Of a stretch of DNA of 51,937 nt, positions 8,015-18,609 are shown one piece after another. The notes beneath the pieces are model-generated. The model ran no database searches. It worked only from the letters and a program-made list of their open reading frames with translations, and was not told the origin of the DNA. The DNA is from Comamonadaceae bacterium. GTDB taxonomy: Bacteria > Pseudomonadota > Gammaproteobacteria > Burkholderiales > Burkholderiaceae_C. The position numbers and the translations under genes were made by a program. Each line of letters begins with the position of its first letter. The first letter of the stretch is position 1. The stretch is taken from positions 1-51,937 of the forward strand of contig CANFJQ010000002.1 of NCBI GenBank assembly GCA_947447615.1, read 5' to 3'.

Positions 8015-9466
8015 ATGAACGCTGTATTGAAACCCATCAAAAACCAAGACTATGAAATTGCCGACCTGAGCCTCGCCGCTTGGGGTCGCAAAGAACTCAA
8101 CATTGCCGAGACCGAAATGCCCGGCCTGATGGCGATTCGCGAAGAATTCGCTAAGGCGCAACCCCTCAAAGGCGCGCGCATCACCGGATCGCTGCATATG
8201 ACGATCCAGACCGCCGTGCTGGTTGAAACCCTGCAAGCCCTGGGCGCGCAAGTGCGCTGGGCTTCTTGCAACATCTTCTCTACCCAAGACCACGCCGCCG
8301 CCGCCTTGGTGGCTGCCGGTACCCCGGTGTTTGCCTACAAAGGCGAGTCCCTGGAGGACTATTGGGATTACACCCACCGTATTTTTGAATTCGGCGGTAA
8401 AAAAGGCTCAGCCGCTGAAGGCCCGAACATGATTTTGGACGACGGCGGCGACGCCACGCTGCTCATGCACCTGGGCGCAAAGGCCGAGAAAGACCTCAAA
8501 GTACTGGCCAAGCCCGGCAGCGAAGAAGAAGTTTGCTTGTTCAAAGCCATCAAAGCCAAGCTCAAAGTCGACCCGACCTGGTACAGCCGCCGCCTGAAAA
8601 ACATCATCGGCGTGACCGAAGAGACCACTACCGGCGTACTTCGCTTGAATGAAATGGCCGCCCGTGGCGATTTGGCTTTCCGTGCCATCAACGTCAATGA
8701 TTCGGTGACCAAGAGCAAGTTCGACAACCTGTACGGCTGCCGCGAGTCCTTGGTCGATGCCATCAAGCGCGCTACCGACGTCATGATCGCCGGCAAAGTG
8801 GCCCTGGTGGCCGGTTACGGCGATGTGGGCAAGGGCTCGGCCCAAGCGCTGCGCGCCCTGTCCGCGCAAGTGTGGGTGACCGAGATCGACCCGATCAACG
8901 CTTTGCAAGCCGCTATGGAAGGCTACAAAGTCGTCACTATGGAATACGCAGCCGACAAGGCCGACATCTTTGTGTCCGCCACCGGCAACAAAAACGTCAT
9001 CACCTACAAGCACATGGCGGCCATGAAAGACCAAGCCATCGTCTGCAATATCGGCCACTTTGACAACGAGATCGATGTCGAATCCCTGTCCAAATGCAAG
9101 TGGGAAGAGATCAAGCCCCAAGTGGACCATGTGATTTTCCCGGCCAAAGGCAAAACGCCTGCCAAGCGCATCATCTTGTTGGCCAAAGGCCGCTTGGTGA
9201 ACCTGGGCTGCGGCACCGGCCACCCCAGCTTTGTGATGTCTTCCAGCTTTGCCAACCAGACGATTGCCCAGATCGAGCTGTTCACCAAGCCCAAGGAATA
9301 CAAAAACGGCAAGGTCTATGTGCTGCCCAAGCACCTAGACGAAAAAGTGGCCCGCCTGCACCTGAAGAAGGTTGGCGCCATGCTGACTGAGCTGACCCAA
9401 GAGCAGGCCGATTACATCGGCGTGAGCAAGGCCGGCCCCTACAAAGCGGACACCTACCGGTATTGA
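8015..9466 (+). CDS. ahcY: Adenosylhomocysteinase
   Basis: [45 protein letters not shown]...ending [13 protein letters not shown]-binding [14 protein letters not shown]. Confidence 0.97.
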   Translation: MNAVLKPIKNQDYEIADLSLAAWGRKELNIAETEMPGLMAIREEFAKAQPLKGARITGSLHMTIQTAVLVETLQALGAQVRWASCNIFSTQDHAAAALVAAGTPVFAYKGESLEDYWDYTHRIFEFGGKKGSAAEGPNMILDDGGDATLLMHLGAKAEKDLKVLAKPGSEEEVCLFKAIKAKLKVDPTWYSRRLKNIIGVTEETTTGVLRLNEMAARGDLAFRAINVNDSVTKSKFDNLYGCRESLVDAIKRATDVMIAGKVALVAGYGDVGKGSAQALRALSAQVWVTEIDPINALQAAMEGYKVVTMEYAADKADIFVSATGNKNVITYKHMAAMKDQAIVCNIGHFDNEIDVESLSKCKWEEIKPQVDHVIFPAKGKTPAKRIILLAKGRLVNLGCGTGHPSFVMSSSFANQTIAQIELFTKPKEYKNGKVYVLPKHLDEKVARLHLKKVGAMLTELTQEQADYIGVSKAGPYKADTYRY

Positions 9467-9477
9467 TGCGCCACTGA

Positions 9478-10326
9478 ATGCGCATTGACCAATTGCTGGT
9501 GCACCGCCAGCATGCCAGCACCCGTTCGCAGGCGCAGCGCCTGATTGCCGATGGGGTGTTGTGGCAGCAAGGGGACGCGTGGAAACGCATCCTCAAAAAC
9601 GGCGACGAAGTCCCCGAGGACGCGCCGCTTAAGCTGCTCAATGCCCAAGAGGCGCGCTATGTGTCGCGCGGTGGTCTCAAGCTCGAGGCCGCCTTGGCGC
9701 ATGTGCAATTGGACGTCAGTGGCATGGCATGCCTGGATGTGGGCCAGTCCACCGGAGGCTTTACCGACTGCTTGTTGCAGCGCGGTGCAGCATCCGTGGT
9801 GGGTGTGGACGTCGGTAGCGCGCAGTTGCATCCGCAATTGCGCACCGACCCGCGCGTGCTATGTGTGGAAAAAGTCAATGCGCGCGCTTTGACAGCCGAC
9901 GATTTGCTGCAAGCCTACGAAGACAGCATTGGCGAGCAAGGGGTGTTTGATAGTGGCGAGGAGCCTGACGAAGACGAAGCAGCGGTGCCCAGTTTTTCAC
10001 CGGCTTTTGACCTGATCGTTGCGGACTTGTCCTTTATCTCGCAAACCTTGGTTTTGCCTGCGGTGGTCGCCCTGCTCAAGCCGGGCGGCAGCTTGCTCAC
10101 CCTGGTCAAGCCGCAGTTTGAACTGCAGCCCGGTCAGGTGGGCAAAGGCGGCATCGTCAAAGACGCATCTCTGTATCTATTTGTTGAGCAGCGCTTGCGT
10201 GATGCATGCGCCGCCCTTGGCCTGGAGGTCACTGCGTGGTTCGATTCCCCCATTGCCGGCGGGGATGGCAACCGCGAGTTTTTTATCTGCGCCCGGCATC
10301 CGGGCCTTGACCCTTCTTCCAAATGA
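9478..10326 (+). CDS. tlyA: TlyA-family rRNA 2'-O-methyltransferase (S4 plus FtsJ-like domains)
   Basis: MRIDQLLVHRQHASTRSQAQRLIADG (S4), YVSRGGLKLEAAL...CLDVGQSTGGFTDCLLQRGA (SAM motif). Confidence 0.93.
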   Translation: MRIDQLLVHRQHASTRSQAQRLIADGVLWQQGDAWKRILKNGDEVPEDAPLKLLNAQEARYVSRGGLKLEAALAHVQLDVSGMACLDVGQSTGGFTDCLLQRGAASVVGVDVGSAQLHPQLRTDPRVLCVEKVNARALTADDLLQAYEDSIGEQGVFDSGEEPDEDEAAVPSFSPAFDLIVADLSFISQTLVLPAVVALLKPGGSLLTLVKPQFELQPGQVGKGGIVKDASLYLFVEQRLRDACAALGLEVTAWFDSPIAGGDGNREFFICARHPGLDPSSK

Positions 10327-10333
10327 GAACGCC

Positions 10334-11191
10334 ATGTTTTCTACCCCTCGGGTTCCAGTCAGTCTGGAATTCTTTCCTCCCAAGACCGTGGAAGGCGCTG
10401 ACAAACTGCGCTTAGTGCGCCAGCAACTTTCTGTTTTACATGCCCGTTTTTGCTCCGTGACCTACGGGGCCGGAGGCTCCACCCAAGAGGGCAGCCTGCG
10501 CACCGTGGCCGAGCTGGCGAGTGAAGGCGAATGCGCTGCGGCGCACTTCACCTGTATCCATGCGACGCAAGACTCGGTGCGCGCCCATTTGCACACCTTG
10601 CAGTCCATGGGCGTGCGCCATTTGGTGGCATTGCGCGGCGACTTGCCCGAGGACTATGTGCCGGGCGCATTTCCGTATGCCAGCGATTTGGTCGCCTTTG
10701 TGCGCCGGGAAACCGGCAAGGACTTTCATATCGAAGTGGCTTGCTATCCCGAAACGCATCCGCAGGCCGCGTCCCCGCAAGACGATGTGCGCGCCTTTGC
10801 CGCGAAAGTGCACGCTGGAGCGGACTCGGCCATCACCCAGTATTTTTACAACGCCGATGCGTACTTTCGCTTTGTCGAAGAGACGGCGGCCCTTGGGCTG
10901 GATATCGACGTGGTGCCGGGCATTTTGCCGATTGCCAACACCGGCCAGTTGCTGCGCTTTTCAGCGGCCTGCGGCGCAGAGATCCCTCGCTGGATACGCC
11001 AGCGCCTGGAAAGCTTTGGCCAGGACATGGCATCGGTACAAGCGTTTGGGCTGGAAGTGGTGACGCGCTTGTGCGAGCGTTTGCTCGCCGGCGGCGCGCC
11101 GGGCTTGCATTTCTACACGCTCAACCAGAGCGCGCCAACGCTGGCGATTTGCAATGAACTGGGGATGCTCCAGGGCGCACCGCAGCGCTAA
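10334..11191 (+). CDS. metF: Methylenetetrahydrofolate reductase
   Basis: VSLEFFPPKTVEGADKL...FCSVTYGAGGSTQEGS...ALRGDLPEDYV...ITQYFYNADAYFRF...GILPIAN. Confidence 0.96.
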   Translation: MFSTPRVPVSLEFFPPKTVEGADKLRLVRQQLSVLHARFCSVTYGAGGSTQEGSLRTVAELASEGECAAAHFTCIHATQDSVRAHLHTLQSMGVRHLVALRGDLPEDYVPGAFPYASDLVAFVRRETGKDFHIEVACYPETHPQAASPQDDVRAFAAKVHAGADSAITQYFYNADAYFRFVEETAALGLDIDVVPGILPIANTGQLLRFSAACGAEIPRWIRQRLESFGQDMASVQAFGLEVVTRLCERLLAGGAPGLHFYTLNQSAPTLAICNELGMLQGAPQR

Positions 11192-11207
11192 GTGCGCGCA
11201 TGTAAGC

Positions 11208-13676
11208 TCACACTGTCACCGGTTTGGTTTTCCAGATCTCGCGGGCGTACTGTTCAATCGTGCGGTCCGCTGAAAACGGGCCCATGGCGGCGATGTTGTG
11301 CAGAGTCTTGAGCGCCCAGGCATCGGGCTTGCGGTAGGCGGCGTCGGCAGCGTCTTGGGCGGCGGCGTAGCTGGGGTAATCGGCCAGCAAAAGGTAGTGG
11401 TCGCCCCAGTTCACCAGCGCGTCATAAATATTTTGGTAGCGCTGGGGTTCGGCGGGGCTGAAGGCCCCGTCGCGGATGGCCAGCAGCACCTCTTCTAGCT
11501 CCGGGCAGGCATCCAAAGCCTGGCGCGGCTGGTATCCCGCAGCGCGGGTGGTAGCGACCTCGGGCGTGGTCAAGCCAAAGATAAAAATATTGTCTTCACC
11601 CACGCCATCAAGAATTTCCACATTCGCACCGTCCAGCGTTCCGATGGTCAGTGCGCCGTTGAGCGCGAGCTTCATATTGCCGGTGCCCGATGCCTCTGTA
11701 CCGGCGGTAGAAATCTGCTCGGACAAGTCGGCCGCCGGGATGATGCGCTCGGCTAGGCTGACGCTGTAATTGGGAATGAAGACGATCTTGAGTTTGTCAC
11801 CTACGCGCGGGTCATTGTTAACTGTGGTGGCCAGGTCGTTGATGAGTTGAATGATGAGCTTGGCCATGCGGTAAGCCGAGGCCGCTTTACCGGCAAACAC
11901 GATGACACGCGGCAGCACATTGGCCTCTGGATCGCGCAGGATGCGCTGGTAGCGCGCAATCACATGCAGCACATTGAGCAACTGGCGCTTGTATTCATGG
12001 ATGCGCTTGACCTGCACATCAAACATGGCGTCCACCGGCAGCGTAAGCCCCATGTTCGTCTGCACCCAATCTGCCAGCCGCTGCTTGTTGGCGCGTTTGG
12101 CATCTTGCAGCGCTTTGATCAGCGCTGGCTGGTTGGCCAGCGGCGCCAAAGCCCCGAGCTGGGTGAGGTCGCGCCGCCAGCCGGTGCCGATGTATTTGTC
12201 AAGCACCGCCGCCAGGGCGGGATTGGCCTGCGCCAGCCAACGGCGCGGTGTGATGCCATTGGTTTTATTGTTAAAGCGCGCCGGCCACACCTGCGCAAAA
12301 TCGGCAAATATCGATTGCTGCATCAGCCCCGAATGCAGGGCCGAAACCCCGTTGATCGAGTGGCTGGCCACGACCGCCAGATAGGCCATGCGCACCCTGC
12401 GCTCGCCTTGCTCGTCCACCAAAGAGACGCGCTGCAACAATTCAGGCCCAGCCCCCTGCGCAGTCAGATCTTCCAGAAAGCGCGCGTTGATATCAAAAAT
12501 GATTTGCAAATGGCGCGGCAGGATGCGCCCAAACATGTCCACCGGCCAGGTCTCCAGGGCCTCGTGCATGAGCGTGTGGTTGGTGTACGAGAAAACCCCT
12601 TGGCATAGCGTCCAAGCTTGGTCCCACGGCAGCGCATGTTCATCGAGCAGCAAGCGCATGAGCTCGGGAATAGCCAGCACCGGGTGGGTGTCGTTGAGGT
12701 GAATACTGACCTTGGCGGGCAGTTGATTGAAATCGGTATGGGTCTGGAGGTAGCGGCGTAGCAAGTCCTGCACGCTGGCGCTGACAAAGAAATATTCCTG
12801 GTGCAAACGCAATTCCCGGCCAGCTGGCGTGGAGTCGTCCGGGTAGAGCACGCGGCTGACGTTTTCGGAGTGGTTTTTGCTCTCTACTGCAGCGAAATAA
12901 TTTCCCCGGTTGAAAGCGCCGAGGTCGATTTCGTGGGTAGCTTTTGCCGACCACAAACGCAGCGTGTTGGTGGCCTGCGTGTCGTAGCCGGGGATGATGG
13001 TGTCGTAGGCCATGGCTTGCACTTCATGCGCGCTCACCCATTGGCACTTGCCATTTTCTTCCAGCACCTGGCCACCGAACTGCACCCGGTACACCACCTC
13101 GGGCCGGGCGAATTCCCAGGGGTTACCCTGGGTCAGCCAATAGTCGGGCACTTCCACCTGGCGACCGTCCACAATGGTCTGGCGGAACATGCCGTAGTCG
13201 TAGCGAATGCCGTAGCCATAACCGGCGATATTGAGGGTGGCCATCGCATCCAGAAAGCAGGCTGCTAAACGACCCAATCCGCCATTGCCCAAGGCCGCAT
13301 CGGGCTCAAGCTCACTGATCGCGGCCATATCCACGCCAAAATCGAGCAAGGCCTGCTGCATACGCGCGCGCAAACCCAGCGCCAACAGTGCGTTACCAAA
13401 GGTGCGCCCCACCAAAAATTCCATGGACAGGTAGTACACCCGCTTGGAATCCTGGGCGTACTGGGCCCGGGTGGTTTTCATCCAGCGTTCGATCAACTGG
13501 TCACGCACCGCATAGGCTGCAGCATTCAGCCAATCCTGCGCGCTCGCCGCCTGCGGGTCTTTGCCCACGCTGAACATCAGTTTGTTGGCAATCGCACGTT
13601 TGAGCGACTCCAGATCCCGCTTGGGGCTGTCGAAGGGAAAAGTGGCTTGGGGGGAGGTCAAATCAGAAATATTCAT
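11208..13676 (-). CDS. glgP: Glycogen/starch/alpha-glucan phosphorylase
   Basis: [22 protein letters not shown]...[12 protein letters not shown]...[18 protein letters not shown]...[28 protein letters not shown]. Confidence 0.97.
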   Translation of the reverse strand: MNISDLTSPQATFPFDSPKRDLESLKRAIANKLMFSVGKDPQAASAQDWLNAAAYAVRDQLIERWMKTTRAQYAQDSKRVYYLSMEFLVGRTFGNALLALGLRARMQQALLDFGVDMAAISELEPDAALGNGGLGRLAACFLDAMATLNIAGYGYGIRYDYGMFRQTIVDGRQVEVPDYWLTQGNPWEFARPEVVYRVQFGGQVLEENGKCQWVSAHEVQAMAYDTIIPGYDTQATNTLRLWSAKATHEIDLGAFNRGNYFAAVESKNHSENVSRVLYPDDSTPAGRELRLHQEYFFVSASVQDLLRRYLQTHTDFNQLPAKVSIHLNDTHPVLAIPELMRLLLDEHALPWDQAWTLCQGVFSYTNHTLMHEALETWPVDMFGRILPRHLQIIFDINARFLEDLTAQGAGPELLQRVSLVDEQGERRVRMAYLAVVASHSINGVSALHSGLMQQSIFADFAQVWPARFNNKTNGITPRRWLAQANPALAAVLDKYIGTGWRRDLTQLGALAPLANQPALIKALQDAKRANKQRLADWVQTNMGLTLPVDAMFDVQVKRIHEYKRQLLNVLHVIARYQRILRDPEANVLPRVIVFAGKAASAYRMAKLIIQLINDLATTVNNDPRVGDKLKIVFIPNYSVSLAERIIPAADLSEQISTAGTEASGTGNMKLALNGALTIGTLDGANVEILDGVGEDNIFIFGLTTPEVATTRAAGYQPRQALDACPELEEVLLAIRDGAFSPAEPQRYQNIYDALVNWGDHYLLLADYPSYAAAQDAADAAYRKPDAWALKTLHNIAAMGPFSADRTIEQYAREIWKTKPVTV

Positions 13677-13695
13677 GGGCAATAGGCGCTTGAAA

Positions 13696-15162
13696 TTAGG
13701 GCGTTGAAATAAGTGATGCGTACAGATCGCGGTATTGCCGAGCGCTGTCCTGCCAGCTCGATGCAATTCGCATGCCGTTGTGGCGGACGCGGTTCCAGTC
13801 CGCCCGCCGACGGTACAGCGCAAAGGCGCGGCGCAGGGCGCTGCGGTAGGGTGTGCTGTCAAAAGCGTCAAATACAAAACCGGTGGCACTGCTGTCGTCC
13901 AGGGTTTCTAGGTCGGTATCTGTCACGGTATCGGCCAGACCGCCGACGCGGCGCACCAGCGGCAGGCTGCCGTATTTCATGCCATAGAGCTGGGTCAGCC
14001 CGCAGGGCTCAAAGCGCGAGGGCACCAGCGTCACGTCACTGCCGCCAAAAATGCGGTGCGCCAGCGCTTCGTCATAGTCCAGCCGTACCGCCACGCGTCC
14101 GGGGTAGGCATGCGCTTGCCCAGCCAGCGCATGCTCGAGCGCGGCGTCACCGCTGCCCAGCACCAGCAACTGGCCACCGCCGCCGACAATTTCCTCGATC
14201 CCGCCCAGCACCAGCGGCAGGCCTTTTTGCTCGGTCAGGCGGCCCACCAGAGTGAACAAGGGCGCATCGGGCAGCGCTTCCAAATCGGTCTCGGCTTGCA
14301 AGTGCGCTTTATTGAGGGCTTTGCCGGTTAGTTTGCGCATATCAAAGGGGTGAGGCAACAAGGCATCGTGCTTGGGATCCCACACGCTGCCGTCCACACC
14401 GTTCAAGATGCCGCTGAGCTGCGCCGCCCGGCTACGCAGCAATCCGTCTAAGCCAAAGCCCTGCTCTGCGGTCTGGATTTCGCGGGCATAAGTAGGGCTT
14501 ACGGTGCTGATGTGGTTTGCGTATACCAGGCCCGCTTTCATAAAAGAAACCTGCCCATAAAACTCAAGACCACCAACACTAAACGCACTGGCGGGCAAGC
14601 CCAGTTCGGGAAAACAGCCCGCGTCAAAGCAGCCCTGGTAGGCCAGGTTGTGAATGGTGAACAGAGAAGGAACCCGGTGCGGGCTGTCCCACAAGGCCAT
14701 GCAAGCAGGCGCCAGACCGGCATGCCAGTCATGGCAGTGCACCAATTGGGGACTCCATGCGCTGTCCAAACCGTAAGCCAGGTGCGCCGCGCCCCATCCC
14801 AGTGCAGCAAAACGCCGGTGGTTGTCGGTGTAGGGGTGATGCTGCGCGTCATGGTAGGGGTTGCCAGGCCGGTCATACAGGCCCGGCGCTAGCAGCACAT
14901 ACGCCTTGAGCGCCTGCCCCGCAGCACCCAGTCCGGGTAAGTGCCCCAAAACTACCTCGATGCGCTCGCCCCAGGGGGTGGTGAAATTGCCGATGGTCTG
15001 CGCTGCATGCAGGCCAGCCACTACCGCAGGGAAGCCCGGTAACAAGGGCCGCACATCGCAAGCTTGTGCGCCCAGTGCTGCGGGCAGAGCGCCTGCCACA
15101 TCGGCCAAGCCGCCGGTTTTGAGCAAGGGAAAAAGTTCGGAGCTAACTTGAAGAATACGCAT
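13696..15162 (-). CDS. glgA: Glycogen synthase (ADP-glucose, GT5)
   Basis: [31 protein letters not shown]-terminal [31 protein letters not shown]. Confidence 0.96.
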   Translation of the reverse strand: MRILQVSSELFPLLKTGGLADVAGALPAALGAQACDVRPLLPGFPAVVAGLHAAQTIGNFTTPWGERIEVVLGHLPGLGAAGQALKAYVLLAPGLYDRPGNPYHDAQHHPYTDNHRRFAALGWGAAHLAYGLDSAWSPQLVHCHDWHAGLAPACMALWDSPHRVPSLFTIHNLAYQGCFDAGCFPELGLPASAFSVGGLEFYGQVSFMKAGLVYANHISTVSPTYAREIQTAEQGFGLDGLLRSRAAQLSGILNGVDGSVWDPKHDALLPHPFDMRKLTGKALNKAHLQAETDLEALPDAPLFTLVGRLTEQKGLPLVLGGIEEIVGGGGQLLVLGSGDAALEHALAGQAHAYPGRVAVRLDYDEALAHRIFGGSDVTLVPSRFEPCGLTQLYGMKYGSLPLVRRVGGLADTVTDTDLETLDDSSATGFVFDAFDSTPYRSALRRAFALYRRRADWNRVRHNGMRIASSWQDSARQYRDLYASLISTP

Positions 15163-15185
15163 GCACACAAGCCGGGGCGGGACGC

Positions 15186-16475
15186 TTAGGGGGAAGTTAA
15201 TCCGTCGAGCATAGCTTGGGTTATCAATACCACGCCATTCTCGGTGCGCTCAAAACGCGCAGCGTCCAGCGCGGCGTCTTCGCCGACGACCAGGCCCTCG
15301 GGCAGTTCGCAGCCCCGGTCCACCACAATTTTGCGCAAACGGCAGCCCCGGCCTACTGTGACGTCGGGCAAAAAAACCGCTTGGTCAATCACGCAAAAAG
15401 AATGCACCCGCACGCCAGAAAACAAGACGGAATTACTCACTATCGAGCCCGAAACAATGCAACCGCCTGAGACCATGGTGTTGATCGCCTGCCCATGCTT
15501 GCCTTGGGCATCCTGCACAAACTTAGCCGGGGGGAGCTGGCGCTGGCTGGTCCAGATCGGCCAATTGGTGTCATAAATATCCAGCGCTGGCGTCACCGAT
15601 GCGAGGTCAAGATTGGCCTCCCAAAACGCGTCTATCGTGCCCACGTCACGCCAATAGGGTTCAGACTCCTGCGTGGACGACACACAGGACATGGAGAAGG
15701 GATGGGCAATTGCACGCCCTTCCTGTACCACGCGCGGAATCACATCTTTGCCAAAGTCGTGGCTGGACGATGCGTTGGCCAGGTCTTCTTCGAGCACGCG
15801 GTAGAGGTACGCTGCATTAAAGATGTAAATACCCATGCTGGCCAGCGCCACATCCGGTTTACCCGGCATGGGCTGGGGCTGTTCGGGCTTTTCATCAAAG
15901 CGGACGATGTTGCGTGCCGCTTCTATGGCCATGACCCCGAATGCACTGGCCTCTTGCAGCGGCACTTCGATACAGCCCACCGTGCAATCCATGCCACTTT
16001 CCACATGGTCTTTGAGCATCAGCGAGTAATCCATTTTGTACACATGGTCACCGGCCAGGATGACCACGTAATCCGGGTTGCTGCTTTGGATGATGTCCAG
16101 ATTTTGGTAAATCGCATCGGCGGTACCGCGGTACCAGTGTTCGTCATTGAGCCGTTGTTGGGCTGGCAACAGGTCCACCATCTCGTTGAGCTCGGCGCGC
16201 AAAAAACTCCAGCCACGCTGAATATGGCGCAATAGCGAATGCGATTTGTATTGGGTGATGACGCCAATACGCCGGATGCCGGAGTTGACACAGTTGGACA
16301 GTGCGAAGTCAACAATGCGGAACTTTCCACCGAAATACACCGCCGGCTTGGCGCGCTTATCGGTCAGCTGCTTCAAGCGGGAACCACGTCCACCGGCCAG
16401 CACCAGAGCGATGGTGCGGCGCACCAGCATATGGGGCTGCATGGAGGGCTTGTGCGGGGCATCTTTAGTGGACAT
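15186..16475 (-). CDS. glgC: Glucose-1-phosphate adenylyltransferase
   Basis: [51 protein letters not shown]...[12 protein letters not shown]. Confidence 0.97.
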   Translation of the reverse strand: MSTKDAPHKPSMQPHMLVRRTIALVLAGGRGSRLKQLTDKRAKPAVYFGGKFRIVDFALSNCVNSGIRRIGVITQYKSHSLLRHIQRGWSFLRAELNEMVDLLPAQQRLNDEHWYRGTADAIYQNLDIIQSSNPDYVVILAGDHVYKMDYSLMLKDHVESGMDCTVGCIEVPLQEASAFGVMAIEAARNIVRFDEKPEQPQPMPGKPDVALASMGIYIFNAAYLYRVLEEDLANASSSHDFGKDVIPRVVQEGRAIAHPFSMSCVSSTQESEPYWRDVGTIDAFWEANLDLASVTPALDIYDTNWPIWTSQRQLPPAKFVQDAQGKHGQAINTMVSGGCIVSGSIVSNSVLFSGVRVHSFCVIDQAVFLPDVTVGRGCRLRKIVVDRGCELPEGLVVGEDAALDAARFERTENGVVLITQAMLDGLTSP

Positions 16476-16484
16476 GGGTCGCTC

Positions 16485-18599
16485 CTAAGGTGGTTCTTGT
16501 TGCGTTGATGTCGGTGCTGCGCTGGCAAGCCACAAACTCCCCGGTGGCAGCATTTCAACATGTTCCAAGCGTCTATTAGGGCTGTCCCCGCCAGCCGTGT
16601 CAATCAGAAGAAACCACGCCCCCGGCGGCAGCGTACAGCGCATCGGCTCGGACGCGCCGTTACACAGCAACAGGCAACTGGCATGCAGTGCATCGTTGTG
16701 GTGCGTATCACCTATTGCGGTGGCCCAGTCGAGCTGCACTGCCAGCGTGTGGCGCGCCGGATCGTTCCAATCCTGCGGACGCGGCGAGCTTGCATCGGCC
16801 AAAAACCACCGCGCCACCACGCCCTGGTCTGCACCTTCTGCTTGCCACCAGCCGCTACTGCGCAACACGGCGCGACTTTGGCGCAGCGCTTGTACCGAAG
16901 CGATGAAATCGGCATAGCCCGCATCGGCAGCTTCCCAGTCCAACCAGCTGATGGCGTTGTCCTGGCAGTAGGCGTTGTTATTGCCGCCCTGGCTGTGGCC
17001 GATGCTGTCACCGGCCTGCACCATGGGGGTACCCAGCGACAGCAGGGTGATCGCCAGCAGCACGCGCTGCCATTGGCTGCGTTGGGCGCGAACCTGCGGG
17101 TCTGCGCTATCGCCTTCGACACCGCAGTTGATGCTCAGGTTGTGGCCATGCCCGTCGCGGTTGTCTTCGCCATTGGTCTGGTTGCGCCGTTCGGTGTAGC
17201 GCAGCAGATCGGCTAAAGTAAAACCGTCGTGCGCAGCGACAAAATTTACGCTGCTATGGGCCGCCCGTGTGCGGGGTTCAAAGGTGTCGCTAGAGCCAGC
17301 CAGCCGCATAGCCCACTCGCCCAGGCCCCCATCGCGGTGCAGCCAAAAACTGCGCTGCGTATCGCGAAAGCGGTCGTTCCACTCTAGCCAAGCCGCCGGA
17401 AACTGCCCGAGCTGGTAACCGCCTTCGCCGATGTCCCAGGGCTCGGCCACGAGCGTGCAGCGCGACAAGAGCGGATCGTCCGCCAGGGCCTGCAACAGGG
17501 GCGCGCGGGCCGAAAACGCATAGTCCTCCTCTGCCGTACCGCGCCCCAGCGCCGGGGCTAGGTCAAAGCGAAAACCGTCTATTCCATAGTCCAGCACCCA
17601 GCTGCGCAGGCTTTGTAGCACCATGCGGATGACCAGCGGATGGTCTAGCCGCAAACAGTTGCCACAGCCGGTCCAGTTACGGTAGCGCGCCGGATCTTCC
17701 GAATCCAGGTGGTAGTAGGTCGCATTGTCGATACCGCGCAAGCCCAGGGTCGGGCCCTGCTCGTCGGTCTCGCCGCTGTGGTTGTAGACCACATCGAGCA
17801 GCACTTCCAATCCTGCATCGTGCAAGGCGCTGACCATGGCGCGCAACTCGCTGCGCGGCGTAGTGCCGGGCTGGCCACTCCAATAGCGCGCGGTCGGTGC
17901 GCTCCAGGCAATAGGGCTGTAGCCCCAGTAATTGCGCAGGTTCAGCGTGAGCAAGCGCAGCTCATCGGCGCAAGTAGCCAGGGGCATCAGGCTGACGGTG
18001 GTCACCCCCATTCTTTTGAGATGCGCAATGGCTGCCGGGTGGGCCAGCCCGGCATAGCTGCCGCGCAGTGCCGGGGGAATATCGGGGTGCAGGGCGCTAA
18101 AGCCTTTGACGTGCAATTCGCAAATCAGGCGTTGCGCCGGGTCAAGCACCGGGCCGCGCGCTGCGGGCGCAAAGGGCTCCACCACGATGGCTTTCATGGC
18201 CTGCTGCGCGTTGTCGCGCGTGTCTTGCAGCATGGGCGCGTCCGCGCGGTGGCCTAGGTGAATATCCTGCCCCTCGTAGCTACCCAAGACCGACGCGGCG
18301 CTGGGGTCGAGCAAAAGCTTGTGCGGATTGAAACGCTGGCCCTGCGCCGGTTTCCATGGGCCGTGCACGCGCCAACCGTAAATTAATCCGGCTGTTGCGC
18401 CGGGGAGCAGGGCTTGCCAGACACCGTCAACCGCCGCAGGCATGGGCAGGCGCTGCGTTTCGGTCTGGCCGTTGGCGTCAAACAGGCACAAGTCCACCGC
18501 TTGCGCATGGGGCGCTGCCAAAGCGAATTGCACGCCGCCGTCCACCACGCTTGCGCCCAGCAGCGCTACGCCATTCAGGCGCTGCAAGGCCGCGTTCAT
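16485..18599 (-). CDS. glgX: Glycogen debranching enzyme (GH13)
   Basis: LHVKGFSALHPDIPPALRGSYAGLAHP...LLDVVYNHSGETDEQGPTLGLRGIDNATYYHL...GIDGFRFDLAPALGR. Confidence 0.94.
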   Translation of the reverse strand: MNAALQRLNGVALLGASVVDGGVQFALAAPHAQAVDLCLFDANGQTETQRLPMPAAVDGVWQALLPGATAGLIYGWRVHGPWKPAQGQRFNPHKLLLDPSAASVLGSYEGQDIHLGHRADAPMLQDTRDNAQQAMKAIVVEPFAPAARGPVLDPAQRLICELHVKGFSALHPDIPPALRGSYAGLAHPAAIAHLKRMGVTTVSLMPLATCADELRLLTLNLRNYWGYSPIAWSAPTARYWSGQPGTTPRSELRAMVSALHDAGLEVLLDVVYNHSGETDEQGPTLGLRGIDNATYYHLDSEDPARYRNWTGCGNCLRLDHPLVIRMVLQSLRSWVLDYGIDGFRFDLAPALGRGTAEEDYAFSARAPLLQALADDPLLSRCTLVAEPWDIGEGGYQLGQFPAAWLEWNDRFRDTQRSFWLHRDGGLGEWAMRLAGSSDTFEPRTRAAHSSVNFVAAHDGFTLADLLRYTERRNQTNGEDNRDGHGHNLSINCGVEGDSADPQVRAQRSQWQRVLLAITLLSLGTPMVQAGDSIGHSQGGNNNAYCQDNAISWLDWEAADAGYADFIASVQALRQSRAVLRSSGWWQAEGADQGVVARWFLADASSPRPQDWNDPARHTLAVQLDWATAIGDTHHNDALHASCLLLCNGASEPMRCTLPPGAWFLLIDTAGGDSPNRRLEHVEMLPPGSLWLASAAPTSTQQEPP

Positions 18600-18609
18600 C
18601 ACACTGCGC

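Noticed and set aside
8408-9334. 308-aa antisense ORF opposite ahcY
   Set aside because: Shadow ORF of a high-GC coding region; ahcY on the plus strand is unmistakable.
11847-12608. 253-aa ORF antisense to glgP, and similar long antisense ORFs at 15495-16235, 17709-18257, 19270-19944 and 28151-28981
   Set aside because: All lie opposite strongly recognisable enzymes; compositions are codon-shadow-like with no family motif.
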